The notes below the pieces were generated by a model. The model was not told the DNA's origin, ran no database searches, and saw nothing but the letters and a program-made list of their open reading frames with translations. Shown in pieces: positions 22,442 through 28,972 of a DNA stretch of 29,288 nt. Source of the DNA: an uncultured Clostridia bacterium. Lineage in GTDB: Bacteria; Bacillota; Clostridia; Christensenellales; UBA1242. Each line of letters starts with the position of its first letter. Position 1 is the first letter of the stretch. A program made the position numbers and the translations under genes. The DNA is taken from the NCBI GenBank assembly GCA_947623795.1, contig CANQHS010000002.1, positions 1 through 29,288 of the forward strand, given 5' to 3'.

Positions 22442-22654
22442 CTATTGTTTTGAGCCATTGATTTCATCACTTATGTTTACACCTAAATACCTTAAAAAGT
22501 CATCGTAGTTAACAAGGTATTTAGAATTTGATTTGAAAAACTTTATCTTATTGGTCTTACACAAAGACCTAATAAAGTTTTCTGTTACGGCAGTATTACT
22601 GTCTAAAAGTTTGAGCTCTGTTAGACATTGCTGAATTGTTCTAATTTTACACAT
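22442..22654 (-). CDS. Excisionase-like small DNA-binding protein
   Basis: A 70-residue protein with the layout of excisionase/MerR-type winged HTH proteins: an N-terminal helix pair (IRTIQQCLTEL), recognition region TENFIRSLCKTNKIKFFKSN, then a strand and KYLVNYDDFLRYLG, a typical end of this family. It could bend DNA for excision with the integrase or act at the rep origin. An excellent ribosome site AAAGGAGGTGA precedes the ATG. It is first in the operon with rep, transcribed from the TACCA operator region. Confidence 0.75.
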   Translation of the reverse strand: MCKIRTIQQCLTELKLLDSNTAVTENFIRSLCKTNKIKFFKSNSKYLVNYDDFLRYLGVNISDEINGSKQ

Positions 22655-22683
22655 AAATTCACCTCCTTTTATTTTGAAAATTA

Positions 22684-22701
22684 TCAGTTGAATAAAACTG
22701 A
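22684..22701. other. Stem-loop in the rep leader, possible replication origin part
   Basis: TCAGTT-GAATAA-AACTGA with perfect 6-bp arms, next to ACTAATACAC. It lies between the operator and rep, where an origin is often found. No standard CRESS nonanucleotide is seen, so this is only a candidate. Confidence 0.3.
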
Positions 22702-22741
22702 CACCTACTAATACACTTGAAAATAAAAAAAAGTTAAAAAG

Positions 22742-22770
22742 TTGACTTTATACCAAAGTTATGGTATAAT
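22742..22770 (+). promoter_or_regulatory. Promoter of the XRE/coiled-coil gene
   Basis: TTGACT (22742-22747), 17-bp spacer, TATAAT (22765-22770). The spacer holds the operator. Confidence 0.75.
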
Positions 22771-22776
22771 AATCAA
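22747..22776 (-). promoter_or_regulatory. Overlapping minus-strand promoter of the rep operon
   Basis: TTGATT (22776-22771), 18-bp spacer, TATAAA (22752-22747), lying over the same operator as the divergent promoter. Confidence 0.5.
22748..22769. promoter_or_regulatory. Operator between the xre and rep operon promoters
   Basis: TTATACCA-AAGTTA-TGGTATAA, perfect 8-bp arms. Its core TACCAAAGTTATGGTA matches the integrase operator at 17169-17184 in 14 of 16 bases. Confidence 0.75.
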
Positions 22777-22789
22777 TGAGAGGTGCTAT

Positions 22790-23476
22790 ATGAAAACTGA
22801 AAATAAATATTTTGCTGATAACTTAAAAGCAGTGTTGTCTGATATTGGCTGTTCACAAGCAGAACTAGCAAAAGAACTAAAAGTGAACAAGAACACTATT
22901 AATATTTGGTGTCAAGGGGAATCTTTACCTACTTTGCCTCAGTTGAGAAAACTCAATAGCTTTTTTCAAACGAGGTCACCAAAGTTTAATCTTTATAGTT
23001 TGCTATATGATAATTGTGAACTATATACTACTAACACTATTGAACAAGCAGTTAGTTTACAAATGGCTCAGAAAGATAAACAAATAGAGCAATTAGAAAA
23101 AGAAGTTAATAAACTTCATAGCAGAGTGTCTGCTTATTGGCACAAATATGGTGAAGATGGCGAACTTTACAGATTAAGGAATATGCGTGATACTTATAAA
23201 AACTATAAATCACAATTTTTAAAGGAGAAGCACGAATATATCGCTGACGAAAAGAAAAGGGTAAGAAAAATCTTTTATGATTTAATATTCAATCATATAA
23301 GAGTTTTGGCTAAAGATGTTTTGGCTAATGGTAAAGTTCAAAAGGTTTTTTATGAATTTGCTTCAACTAATGCTCAGTTAAAAAACGTTATGGATAGGTT
23401 TGCTGACGTATTAGGTGTTGAAGTTGCAAAGGCTATGCAGGATAGTCTGTATGAGTTTTATAAACAAAAAGTGTAA
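22790..23476 (+). CDS. XRE family regulator with coiled coil, likely master repressor
   Basis: A 228-residue protein. An N-terminal Cro/CI-type HTH (~residues 8-60: AVLSDIGCSQAELAKELKV, then NKNTINIWCQGESLPTL) is followed at about 100-125 by a coiled coil (KDKQIEQLEKEVNKL) and a long charged helical C-terminal part. ATG 22790 is chosen because GAGAGGTG stands just upstream; the frame is open from 22742, which is the -35 box. The gene is divergent from the rep operon across an operator palindrome found again at the integrase promoter. I infer it represses itself, rep and int, but binding is not shown. Confidence 0.85.
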   Translation: MKTENKYFADNLKAVLSDIGCSQAELAKELKVNKNTINIWCQGESLPTLPQLRKLNSFFQTRSPKFNLYSLLYDNCELYTTNTIEQAVSLQMAQKDKQIEQLEKEVNKLHSRVSAYWHKYGEDGELYRLRNMRDTYKNYKSQFLKEKHEYIADEKKRVRKIFYDLIFNHIRVLAKDVLANGKVQKVFYEFASTNAQLKNVMDRFADVLGVEVAKAMQDSLYEFYKQKV

Positions 23477-23487
23477 AATTTTATGTA

Positions 23488-23590
23488 AAGTTATACATCG
23501 AGTTTGCTGAAATAGTAAAATTTATTTTGAATTATGCAAATTGTGTGATATAATAAAAAAGTTATAAAAGCTAGGGATATCGTATAACTT
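23488..23590. repeat. Inverted pair AAGTTATAC / GTATAACTT near the right end
   Basis: AAGTTATAC at 23488-23496 and its complement GTATAACTT at 23582-23590. The second lies 39 bp from the right core and may be an arm-type site for Int or Xis. Confidence 0.35.
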
Positions 23591-23628
23591 GTAATAGAAG
23601 AAAAATGATATTTTTGGCATGGAGTTTA

Positions 23629-23674
23629 CTTGGTAAGGTGGGGGTCGCGGGTCCGATTCCCGCCAGTAGCTCCA
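23629..23674 (+). pseudogene. Host tRNA-Thr(GGT), 3' half, with right attachment core
   Basis: CTTGGTAA (23629-23636, core), anticodon stem GGTGG, T arm GCGGG/CCCGC, acceptor strand CAGTAGC (23664-23670) and CCA. It fits the 5' half at 14353-14389 perfectly. Identical to the element tRNA from the core onward except for one base, G instead of T in the acceptor strand. Confidence 0.88.
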
Positions 23675-23680
23675 GATATA

Positions 23681-23725
23681 AACTCGTTAAAACGCTATTT
23701 AATAGCGCATTTAGCGAGTTTTTTT
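23681..23725 (+). terminator. Terminator of the original host tRNA-Thr gene
   Basis: Outer stem AACTCG/CGAGTT with inner hairpin CGCTATT-TAATAGCG and a T7 run, 7 bases after CCA. Confidence 0.8.
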
Positions 23726-23742
23726 GTTGTGTAAACAAAAAA

Positions 23743-23830
23743 GACATCAAAGTATTTAAGCCATAAAATTTTGTTCTAAAACGCAATTAAACTTCCTTTT
23801 GATGTCAAAAAGGGTGTCAAAGGGTGTCAA
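23743..23830. repeat. Inverted and tandem repeats beside the right attachment site
   Basis: GACATCAAA (23743-23751) and TTTGATGTC (23798-23806) are inverted. From 23801 come GATGTCAAAA, then AGGGTGTCAA twice (23811-23830), a 10-bp tandem. It might be left from an earlier insertion at this tRNA. The TGA stop of the next gene lies in the last unit. Confidence 0.4.
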
Positions 23831-24063
23831 TTTTTTCTAGGTGGGCATTTTTCTTTGGGGATGCTATCGTAAACTTTTAAATCTTCTTCATTTACCATAA
23901 TACTCGCGATATCTTTGCCAGTGTACAATTCAGAAAATATGACTAGCCACTTGCCGTTTATTGGTTTTTCACTCATAACGGCACCAAAATCACCAACTTT
24001 AACCCCTGCTTTTATGTAAGCGGGTTTTTCTTTAATTAATTCTACTAAATCTAAATATTTCAT
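23827..24063 (-). CDS. DUF4926-like small protein
   Basis: A 78-residue soluble protein. Its pattern (LVELIKEKP..., then KAGVKVGDFGAVM, GKWLVIFS and a late VNEEDLKVYD) resembles DUF4926-type beta-barrel proteins, which have a G-D-x-G-x-V strand and an end like xLRV. Function of that family is not established; some members are found with toxin-immunity genes. The ribosome site is AAAGGAA. It lies just outside the element; its end overlaps a tandem repeat, so the last residues may have changed by insertion or deletion. Confidence 0.6.
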   Translation of the reverse strand: MKYLDLVELIKEKPAYIKAGVKVGDFGAVMSEKPINGKWLVIFSELYTGKDIASIMVNEEDLKVYDSIPKEKCPPRKN

Positions 24064-24127
24064 TAATTTTTCCTTTTAAGCTAATTTAAAAATTTTTGTA
24101 TTGATATTCTTATTTTGACAAGCCCTA

Positions 24128-24700
24128 TTAAAAATCAAGTTTTTGTTGGTTGATGCGCAGTTTAAGTATGTGATAATAAATGTTTGCCATTTGTTTTGGT
24201 GTTTCCACCATTCCGTTTCTAACCCAAGCAATTTCCAACATAAACAATTCGCCAATGAACATTCGCGTTGAATAATCTCGCAATCTTGACGGGCGCTTAT
24301 TTATATATAACTGATAAAATGCTTTTTGATATGTGTTCAGCATTAGCATTTCCATATTTTGATTTAACAAAATTTTAATGTATTTAACATATTTTTGAAA
24401 CACTTCAAGCGTGGTGGTCATAATGGCGCTTATAGAAAAGTTCAGGCTTCTGTGCTTTAAAATTTCTTCTATTGTTTCATTAAAGCATTTCAAAATGTAT
24501 TTTTCAATTATATCTTCTTTTGAATTATAATTCCTATAAAACCCCATTCGGCTAACACCAGCGCGTTTAATTATTTCAGTTATAGTTATGTCATCAAATT
24601 TTTTGTTTTCCATTAAATCAAATAAGCCATCCACAATACATTGCTTAACAAAAACATTGCTTTGGCTTATTCTTTTTTTATTTTCTTCATATTGATACAT
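24128..24700 (-). CDS. TetR family transcriptional regulator
   Basis: A 190-residue regulator with an N-terminal HTH (~residues 35-62: ITITEIIKRAGVSRMGFYRNY) and a helical C-terminal domain of ligand-binding type, with a conserved-looking FIGELFMLEIAWVRNGM segment near 147. The ribosome site is AAAGGGGG. It is divergent from the Pr6Pr-like membrane protein gene, whose promoter carries a palindrome TGTGATA-N4-TATCACA just at the transcription start, the probable binding site. The ligand is unknown. Confidence 0.88.
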   Translation of the reverse strand: MYQYEENKKRISQSNVFVKQCIVDGLFDLMENKKFDDITITEIIKRAGVSRMGFYRNYNSKEDIIEKYILKCFNETIEEILKHRSLNFSISAIMTTTLEVFQKYVKYIKILLNQNMEMLMLNTYQKAFYQLYINKRPSRLRDYSTRMFIGELFMLEIAWVRNGMVETPKQMANIYYHILKLRINQQKLDF

Positions 24701-24745
24701 ATTTGCCCCCTTTGTAACAGTTGGAGTTTATTTAAAACTTTTTTG

Positions 24746-24774
24746 TTGACTAATTGAAAATATATGAATATAAT
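24746..24774 (+). promoter_or_regulatory. Promoter of the Pr6Pr-like gene
   Basis: TTGACT (24746-24751), 17-bp spacer, TATAAT (24769-24774), start near 24781. Confidence 0.75.
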
Positions 24775-24779
24775 CTTAC

Positions 24780-24797
24780 TGTGATAAATGTATCACA
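24780..24797. promoter_or_regulatory. Operator for the divergent TetR protein
   Basis: TGTGATA-AATG-TATCACA, perfect 7-bp arms, covering +1 to about +17 of the membrane protein transcript, a place for repression. Confidence 0.65.
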
Positions 24798-24842
24798 AAA
24801 AAAATATAACATAAAATTTAACAAAAGTAAAGGAGAGTACAA

Positions 24843-25520
24843 ATGATAAAAAATAGGAATATACAAATTTTATTTCAAACAATTTTCTGCACATTAGGTG
24901 TGGTTGGAATTATGGCAAGTTTGGGACAATTCGCCGCCAAATTTAATGCGGATTTTTATGTGTATTACACCAATTTAAGCAATTATATTTGCATTGGTTT
25001 TATGTTTGTTTCGCTTTTCTTTACAATGCGAAAGGCAAATAAAAAAGAAGATGGACCTGTTACTTTTGCGCCTGCTTTTAAATTTGTGTGCATGATTATG
25101 ATAATGGTAACCTTCTTTGTTTACAACATTTTACTTGCAAAGGATTATGGCGTTGTGGAATATTTTACATCCATAAACAATTTAATTTTACATATAACTT
25201 TGCCTATTATGTTTGTTTTAGATTGGGTGCTTTTTTATGAACATGGCAAAACTAGATGGTTTTATCCGCTTTTATCTTTAATTATGCCACTTATTTATGT
25301 TGCTTTCATTTTAATTCGCGGTGCTATTGTTAATCACGCTGTCACCTCGCTTGTTTATCCTTACTTCTTTTTAAATGTAGATAATCTTGGTTGGGGTGGA
25401 CTAATTAAATGGCTTGCCATTTTAATTGTTGCTTTTGTGGTTTTAGGTTATGTAATTTATTTATTAGACCATATAAAAACTATAAAACAAAAAAGAAAAA
25501 CAATAAGCAAAACCAAATAA
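24843..25520 (+). CDS. Pr6Pr-like integral membrane protein
   Basis: A 225-residue protein with about six membrane helices and a short Lys-rich cytoplasmic C-terminus. The segments FYVYYTNLSNYICIGFMF near residue 38 and the later helix with LHITLPIMFVLDWVLF (near 115) are typical of the Pr6Pr/FAR-17a-like membrane family, as is SLVYPYFFLNVDNLGWGG (near 170). The family's role in bacteria is unknown; eukaryotic relatives hydrolyse special fatty-acid esters. Start 24843 has AAAGGAGAG upstream. Expression appears to be controlled by the divergent TetR protein. Confidence 0.78.
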   Translation: MIKNRNIQILFQTIFCTLGVVGIMASLGQFAAKFNADFYVYYTNLSNYICIGFMFVSLFFTMRKANKKEDGPVTFAPAFKFVCMIMIMVTFFVYNILLAKDYGVVEYFTSINNLILHITLPIMFVLDWVLFYEHGKTRWFYPLLSLIMPLIYVAFILIRGAIVNHAVTSLVYPYFFLNVDNLGWGGLIKWLAILIVAFVVLGYVIYLLDHIKTIKQKRKTISKTK

Positions 25521-25658
25521 TCCTTGAAAAACAGTTTGCATTTTCATATTTGCGTTTTAATAATAAATGTATTCCTTGCACATTATAAAATATCAATTTA
25601 ATATTTAATTTTACAAATTGTCGAAAAATGGGAGAAATATGAAATATTTAAAAATTGA

Positions 25659-25687
25659 TTGACATATAAAATATAAAGTAGTATTAT
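25659..25687 (+). promoter_or_regulatory. Promoter of the beta-helix-like lipoprotein gene
   Basis: TTGACA (25659-25664), 17-bp spacer, TATTAT (25682-25687), with AGGAGGT before the ATG at 25713. Confidence 0.75.
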
Positions 25688-25712
25688 ATTTTTAACATTT
25701 TAGGAGGTATAA

Positions 25713-26588
25713 ATGAAAACAATAAAAAATTTAGCAGCACTTGGCTTGTGTGCAATGGTCCTAGGGGGGGGGGTAGCCCTTTTATCGGGTTGTAATGATC
25801 AACCGGAACAGCCAACTCCAGCAGGAACTGCAATTTCAACTGTGCAAGAATTGCAAGACGCTTTTACCGAAGGCGGCACATATTATTTGGCAAACGACTT
25901 AACTTACTTGAACACAACACTTAAGTTCGAAAGCGATGTTACGTTAGACTTTAACGGACATACTTTAAATGTAAATTTTGATGAGGGGCAAGCAGAGGGC
26001 GTTGATGGTCGTGTTGTGCCAAGTTATGTATTCAATATTGTTAATGGCGGAAGCCTAACTCTAAATGCTACTAATGGAGGTGGAGTAAATTCCAATTGGT
26101 CAGTAGAATTTGAGAACCTCGACGAAAGCAGAAGTGTTGCTCCTTATGTCTTCCAAATTGGTAGTGGTTCAAATATTAACGCAGAAGGCAACAGCGAATT
26201 CGACAACACCGTTACTATAAATGGCGGCAATTTCGTTACTACAGATTCAATTGAAATTGTTAACCTCATTTGGGGAACTGTTAATGTTACTGGTGGCTTA
26301 TTTGAAATGAAATATACAGACACTGAATGGGGCAATGCAATGAATGAAGCTAAGGGGACGAGAGCACTACTTAACCGTGTAGACTCTGGCAACAGTGCAT
26401 ATAAAAGCAAAAGTATTAGCTCAGAAACTTATGAGGAACATGTTAAAATTGTTGTAACAGGCGGCAGATTTAAAGGCTTTGACCCGCAAAATATGACTCA
26501 CGATCCAGTTAAACCAACTTCCTATGTCCCAGAAGGTTATGAATCTAACTTGTCTGGTGAATGGTACACTGTAAGCAAAATAAATTAG
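25713..26588 (+). CDS. Lipoprotein with beta-helix-like repeats; G10 tract in signal peptide
   Basis: A 291-residue lipoprotein: Lys-containing start, hydrophobic segment and lipobox LLSGC, Cys27. After a Pro-rich linker comes TAISTVQELQDAFTEGG, a segment often starting pectate-lyase-like beta-helix domains, then turns such as VTINGGNF, VNVTGGLF and VVTGGRF, all suggesting a right-handed beta-helix on the cell surface. It may bind or cut polysaccharide, but no catalytic site is recognised. Codons 18-20 and the first base of 21 (25764-25773) form ten G in a row in the signal peptide; loss or gain of one base would frameshift the gene. Good ribosome site AGGAGG. A terminator follows. Confidence 0.8.
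   Translation: MKTIKNLAALGLCAMVLGGGVALLSGCNDQPEQPTPAGTAISTVQELQDAFTEGGTYYLANDLTYLNTTLKFESDVTLDFNGHTLNVNFDEGQAEGVDGRVVPSYVFNIVNGGSLTLNATNGGGVNSNWSVEFENLDESRSVAPYVFQIGSGSNINAEGNSEFDNTVTINGGNFVTTDSIEIVNLIWGTVNVTGGLFEMKYTDTEWGNAMNEAKGTRALLNRVDSGNSAYKSKSISSETYEEHVKIVVTGGRFKGFDPQNMTHDPVKPTSYVPEGYESNLSGEWYTVSKIN
25764..25773 (+). repeat. Poly-G tract (G10) in coding sequence
   Basis: Ten G in a strongly AT-rich genome, in the signal-peptide codons of the lipoprotein (Leu-Gly-Gly-Gly-Val). A candidate phase-variation tract. Confidence 0.7.
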
Positions 26589-26604
26589 ATATTAATTATA
26601 AAAA

Positions 26605-26633
26605 AATCCACTAAAATACAAAGTGGGTTTTTT
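26605..26633. terminator. Bidirectional terminator between the lipoprotein and radC
   Basis: AATCCACT (26605-26612) and AGTGGGTT (26622-26629) with A-run and T-run flanks. It serves both convergent genes. Confidence 0.75.
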
Positions 26634-26677
26634 GTTATTTTATGTGTAATAGTAATTTATATTAAAAAACAAATGCG

Positions 26678-27427
26678 TTATTTTGAAAATTTGGCGTGCT
26701 GGCGCATTGTGGATTCTTTAAATTGCGGATATGTTGTTTTAAATGTTATTGTTTCCTTTTGATTCCTTAAAAGAGAATAAAAATCTTTTTCGTTAAATAT
26801 AATATGGTCGGCAAACCAAACTCCAAGAACGGTGCATATGTCTATTAGGCTTTGTGTGGCGGTAATATCCTCCGGACTTGGCTTTGCTTCGCCATCTGGG
26901 TGGGTGTGGAAAATTATGCACGAGCCGATGTTTTCGTCAACCAACATGCTTGAAAAAATTTGTTTGTTGATAACAAGCGAATTGCAGTCGCCATTAAGGA
27001 TTTCTGTTTTAATAACTTTGCCCATCGCGTTTAGGCAAACGATATATAATTTTTCGCTTTCGCCAATGTCGAAATTGGACCTAAAATATTTCACGCAATC
27101 GTCAACATTAGAAAGAATTACGCTCGTTTTTGGCTTGGTTTTGATTAAGTTTGCAAATTGACCCAAACTAGATAAAAACAATGCGGCTTTTGCGCCCACG
27201 CCTTTAACTTTGATAAGTTCGGTTGGGCTAGCATTTATAACATTTGTGATTGTTCCAAATTTGTTCAACAACTCGTGTGCGGTGTCGTTCGTGTTCCGTC
27301 TTGGGATGACATAAGTGAGCAGATATTCAAGCACTTCGTGCGTGGCGAGCGAGTTTAACCCGTTGTTTACAACCTTTTCACGCAATCTTTCTCTATGTCC
27401 GTTGTGCGGATTTTCTTTGGTGTTCAT
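26678..27427 (-). CDS. radC: RadC family JAB/MPN-domain protein
   Basis: A 249-residue RadC protein. Residues ~5-85 form a helix-hairpin-helix region (LIKVKGVGAKAALF at 71-84), and ~100-225 the JAB/MPN metalloprotein-like domain with H174 and H176 (FHTHPDG, usually HNHPSG) and D187 (PSPEDI). These residues would hold zinc, though no enzyme activity is established for RadC, and a repair role is doubted. The last ~25 residues are a basic extension. The promoter TTGAAA-17-TAACAT ends 6 nt before the ATG and there is no ribosome site, so the mRNA would be leaderless. Confidence 0.92.
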   Translation of the reverse strand: MNTKENPHNGHRERLREKVVNNGLNSLATHEVLEYLLTYVIPRRNTNDTAHELLNKFGTITNVINASPTELIKVKGVGAKAALFLSSLGQFANLIKTKPKTSVILSNVDDCVKYFRSNFDIGESEKLYIVCLNAMGKVIKTEILNGDCNSLVINKQIFSSMLVDENIGSCIIFHTHPDGEAKPSPEDITATQSLIDICTVLGVWFADHIIFNEKDFYSLLRNQKETITFKTTYPQFKESTMRQHAKFSK

Positions 27428-27433
27428 AAAAAT

Positions 27434-27462
27434 ATGTTATCACAATGCAGGAAAATTTTCAA
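27434..27462 (-). promoter_or_regulatory. Promoter of radC, leaderless
   Basis: TTGAAA (27462-27457), 17-bp spacer, TAACAT (27439-27434), then 6 nt to ATG 27427. Confidence 0.65.
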
Positions 27463-27499
27463 ATGTTTTGTAAAAATTTTGGAAAATTACATAAAATAA

Positions 27500-27528
27500 T
27501 TGAAATTTAAAGAATTTTGAATTAAAAT
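27500..27528 (+). promoter_or_regulatory. Promoter of the HtrA-like gene
   Basis: TTGAAA (27500-27505), 17-bp spacer, TAAAAT (27523-27528). The short leader holds AGAGG. Confidence 0.6.
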
Positions 27529-27548
27529 ATTATGTTATAGAGGTGAAT

Positions 27549-28928
27549 ATGAAAAAATTTAGGCTTTTTATTTTAACAATTCTCTTGCTGCCCGTGTTGT
27601 TTCTCTTTTCCGCGTGCGGGAGTGGGGCATATGTTGTCAGCATTGAAAAGGGCAAGGAATTTGAAAATTATACTGTTTACACAATAACCTATTCAGACGG
27701 GAAAATTTCAACTTTCACAGTCGAAAATGGCGTCAATGGCGAGGACGGGAAGGATTTGTCCATCCAAGAAATTTTTGAAGCCTATTCCGCACAAGCGGGC
27801 GATGATGGCTTAACTTTTGATGAATTCCTTCAAAAATATTTGACCATCAAAGTTGACGATGTAAGTTATCAATCGGCTGTGAACAAAGCGCTTATGTCCA
27901 CTGTGGACATTTATGCATATAACGACAATCCAACCGGCATTGTCTGCGGGGCGGGCGTTATTTATAAAATGGAAGATGAATTTAGCTACATTTTAACAAA
28001 CTATCATATCACATATACAAGCGAGAGAGATAATAATGTTAGCGACCATTTCTATTTGTATCAATATGGCCAAGACGCAAAATTTGCACAGAGCGGAAAC
28101 AATGTTGTGGCATACGGAAATTGTGTTAGCGCAGAATTTGTTGGAGGCTCGGGCAATTACGATTTGGCAGTTTTAAAATGCAAGACTGCCGACCTAAAAC
28201 GCAACAATCCTTCCGCTTGCGAAGTTACAATTGCAGAAAGTTATAGCGTGAGCGAGGACGCAATCGCGATTGGCAATCCAGACGGAGCGGGCATGAGCGT
28301 TAGCAAGGGTGTGGTGTCGGTCGATAGCGAAAGCTTAACCCTCATCAATGCCGACCAAAGAGAGTACACCTATCGCGTTATGCGAATCGACACGGGCGTT
28401 AATGGCGGAAATTCGGGTGGCGGACTTTTCAACAATAAGGGCGAACTTATTGGAATTGTTAATGCGAAAAAGCTTGAAACCAACAGCGGAAATGTTGCGG
28501 ACAACATCGCATATGCGTTGCCAATTGATAATGCAAAACGCGTTGCGGACAACATTATGTATCATAGCACTTCAACTTTCCACGGGGTTAGAAAATTGGT
28601 GTTCGGCATAGAGATTGAGGAGCAAAACACAAAATGCAATTATGACGGCACGAACATTTCAGTTTCTGCCGACTGCGTGGTTAGAAAAGTTAATAGTTCA
28701 AGCCTTGCAGAGCAGATGGGCTTGCGAGTTGGGGATACAATCAAAACGGTCACAATCAAATCAGCAAATACGGAAAAGACATATGAAATTAATAGAGTTT
28801 TCAATCTAACCGACTTAACGCTTGAAGTCCGCCAAGGCGACACGGTTAAAATGAGCGTTGTGCGAGCTGGAAGCGAAACTGAATTAACTTCGAGATTTGT
28901 CACAATGGAGGATATGGTTGAAGTTTAA
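27549..28928 (+). CDS. HtrA-like trypsin-type serine protease, lipoprotein with PDZ domain
   Basis: A 459-residue surface protease. Signal peptide with lipobox LFSAC, Cys23; then a GVNGEDGKDLSIQEIFEAY segment often seen in clostridial surface proteins as a linker. The protease domain (~115-335) has the triad H153 (LTNYHIT), D205 (NYDLAVLK) and S289 (GVNGGNSGGGLF). A PDZ domain follows at about 355-450 (VRKVNSSSLAEQMGLRVGD). This arrangement is that of DegP/HtrA quality-control proteases, here lipid-anchored outside. I chose ATG 27549 with AGAGG upstream rather than the in-frame GTG at 27543, which lies in the ribosome site. Length fits. A terminator follows the stop. Confidence 0.92.
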   Translation: MKKFRLFILTILLLPVLFLFSACGSGAYVVSIEKGKEFENYTVYTITYSDGKISTFTVENGVNGEDGKDLSIQEIFEAYSAQAGDDGLTFDEFLQKYLTIKVDDVSYQSAVNKALMSTVDIYAYNDNPTGIVCGAGVIYKMEDEFSYILTNYHITYTSERDNNVSDHFYLYQYGQDAKFAQSGNNVVAYGNCVSAEFVGGSGNYDLAVLKCKTADLKRNNPSACEVTIAESYSVSEDAIAIGNPDGAGMSVSKGVVSVDSESLTLINADQREYTYRVMRIDTGVNGGNSGGGLFNNKGELIGIVNAKKLETNSGNVADNIAYALPIDNAKRVADNIMYHSTSTFHGVRKLVFGIEIEEQNTKCNYDGTNISVSADCVVRKVNSSSLAEQMGLRVGDTIKTVTIKSANTEKTYEINRVFNLTDLTLEVRQGDTVKMSVVRAGSETELTSRFVTMEDMVEV

Positions 28929-28930
28929 AA

Positions 28931-28957
28931 AAAGAGCATTGTTGCTCTTTTTTTTGG
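28931..28957. terminator. Bidirectional terminator after the HtrA-like gene
   Basis: AAAGAGCA (28931-28938) and TGCTCTTT (28943-28950) with A-run and T-run flanks, shared with the convergent acyltransferase gene. Confidence 0.85.
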
Positions 28958-28972
28958 AGTTTAATTTAAAAT

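Larger units (their letters stand above)
14390..23636. mobile_element. Integrative element with CRESS-type Rep, in tRNA-Thr
   Basis: About 9.2 kb between two copies of CTTGGTAA that split a host tRNA-Thr. It encodes a tyrosine integrase, an excisionase-like protein, a CRESS-like Rep, two XRE regulators, a replacement tRNA-Thr and cargo. No conjugation or phage structural genes are seen, so it is best viewed as an integrating plasmid. Its Rep resembles those of bacterial CRESS-type plasmids (pCRESS groups), which are known to integrate. Gene composition is more AT-rich, and start sites mostly have strong ribosome sites, unlike several leaderless host genes. Confidence 0.88.

Noticed and set aside
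14632..23476. Prophage or conjugative element
   Set aside because: No capsid, portal, terminase, relaxase, coupling protein or type IV secretion genes are recognised.
14532..23674. Element bounded by the intact tRNA and the right tRNA half (the usual integrase pattern)
   Set aside because: That would join GCTAATG with CAGTAGC, leaving an A-G mismatch in the acceptor stem, and would not explain the clean 5' half at 14353-14389.
23571..23786. Minus-strand frame of 71 residues
   Set aside because: It reads through the tRNA-Thr 3' half and its terminator; the GPATPTLP-type peptide is a known artefact of translating tRNA genes.
23801..23830. CRISPR array
   Set aside because: Only two to three directly abutting 10-bp units, no spacers and no cas genes.
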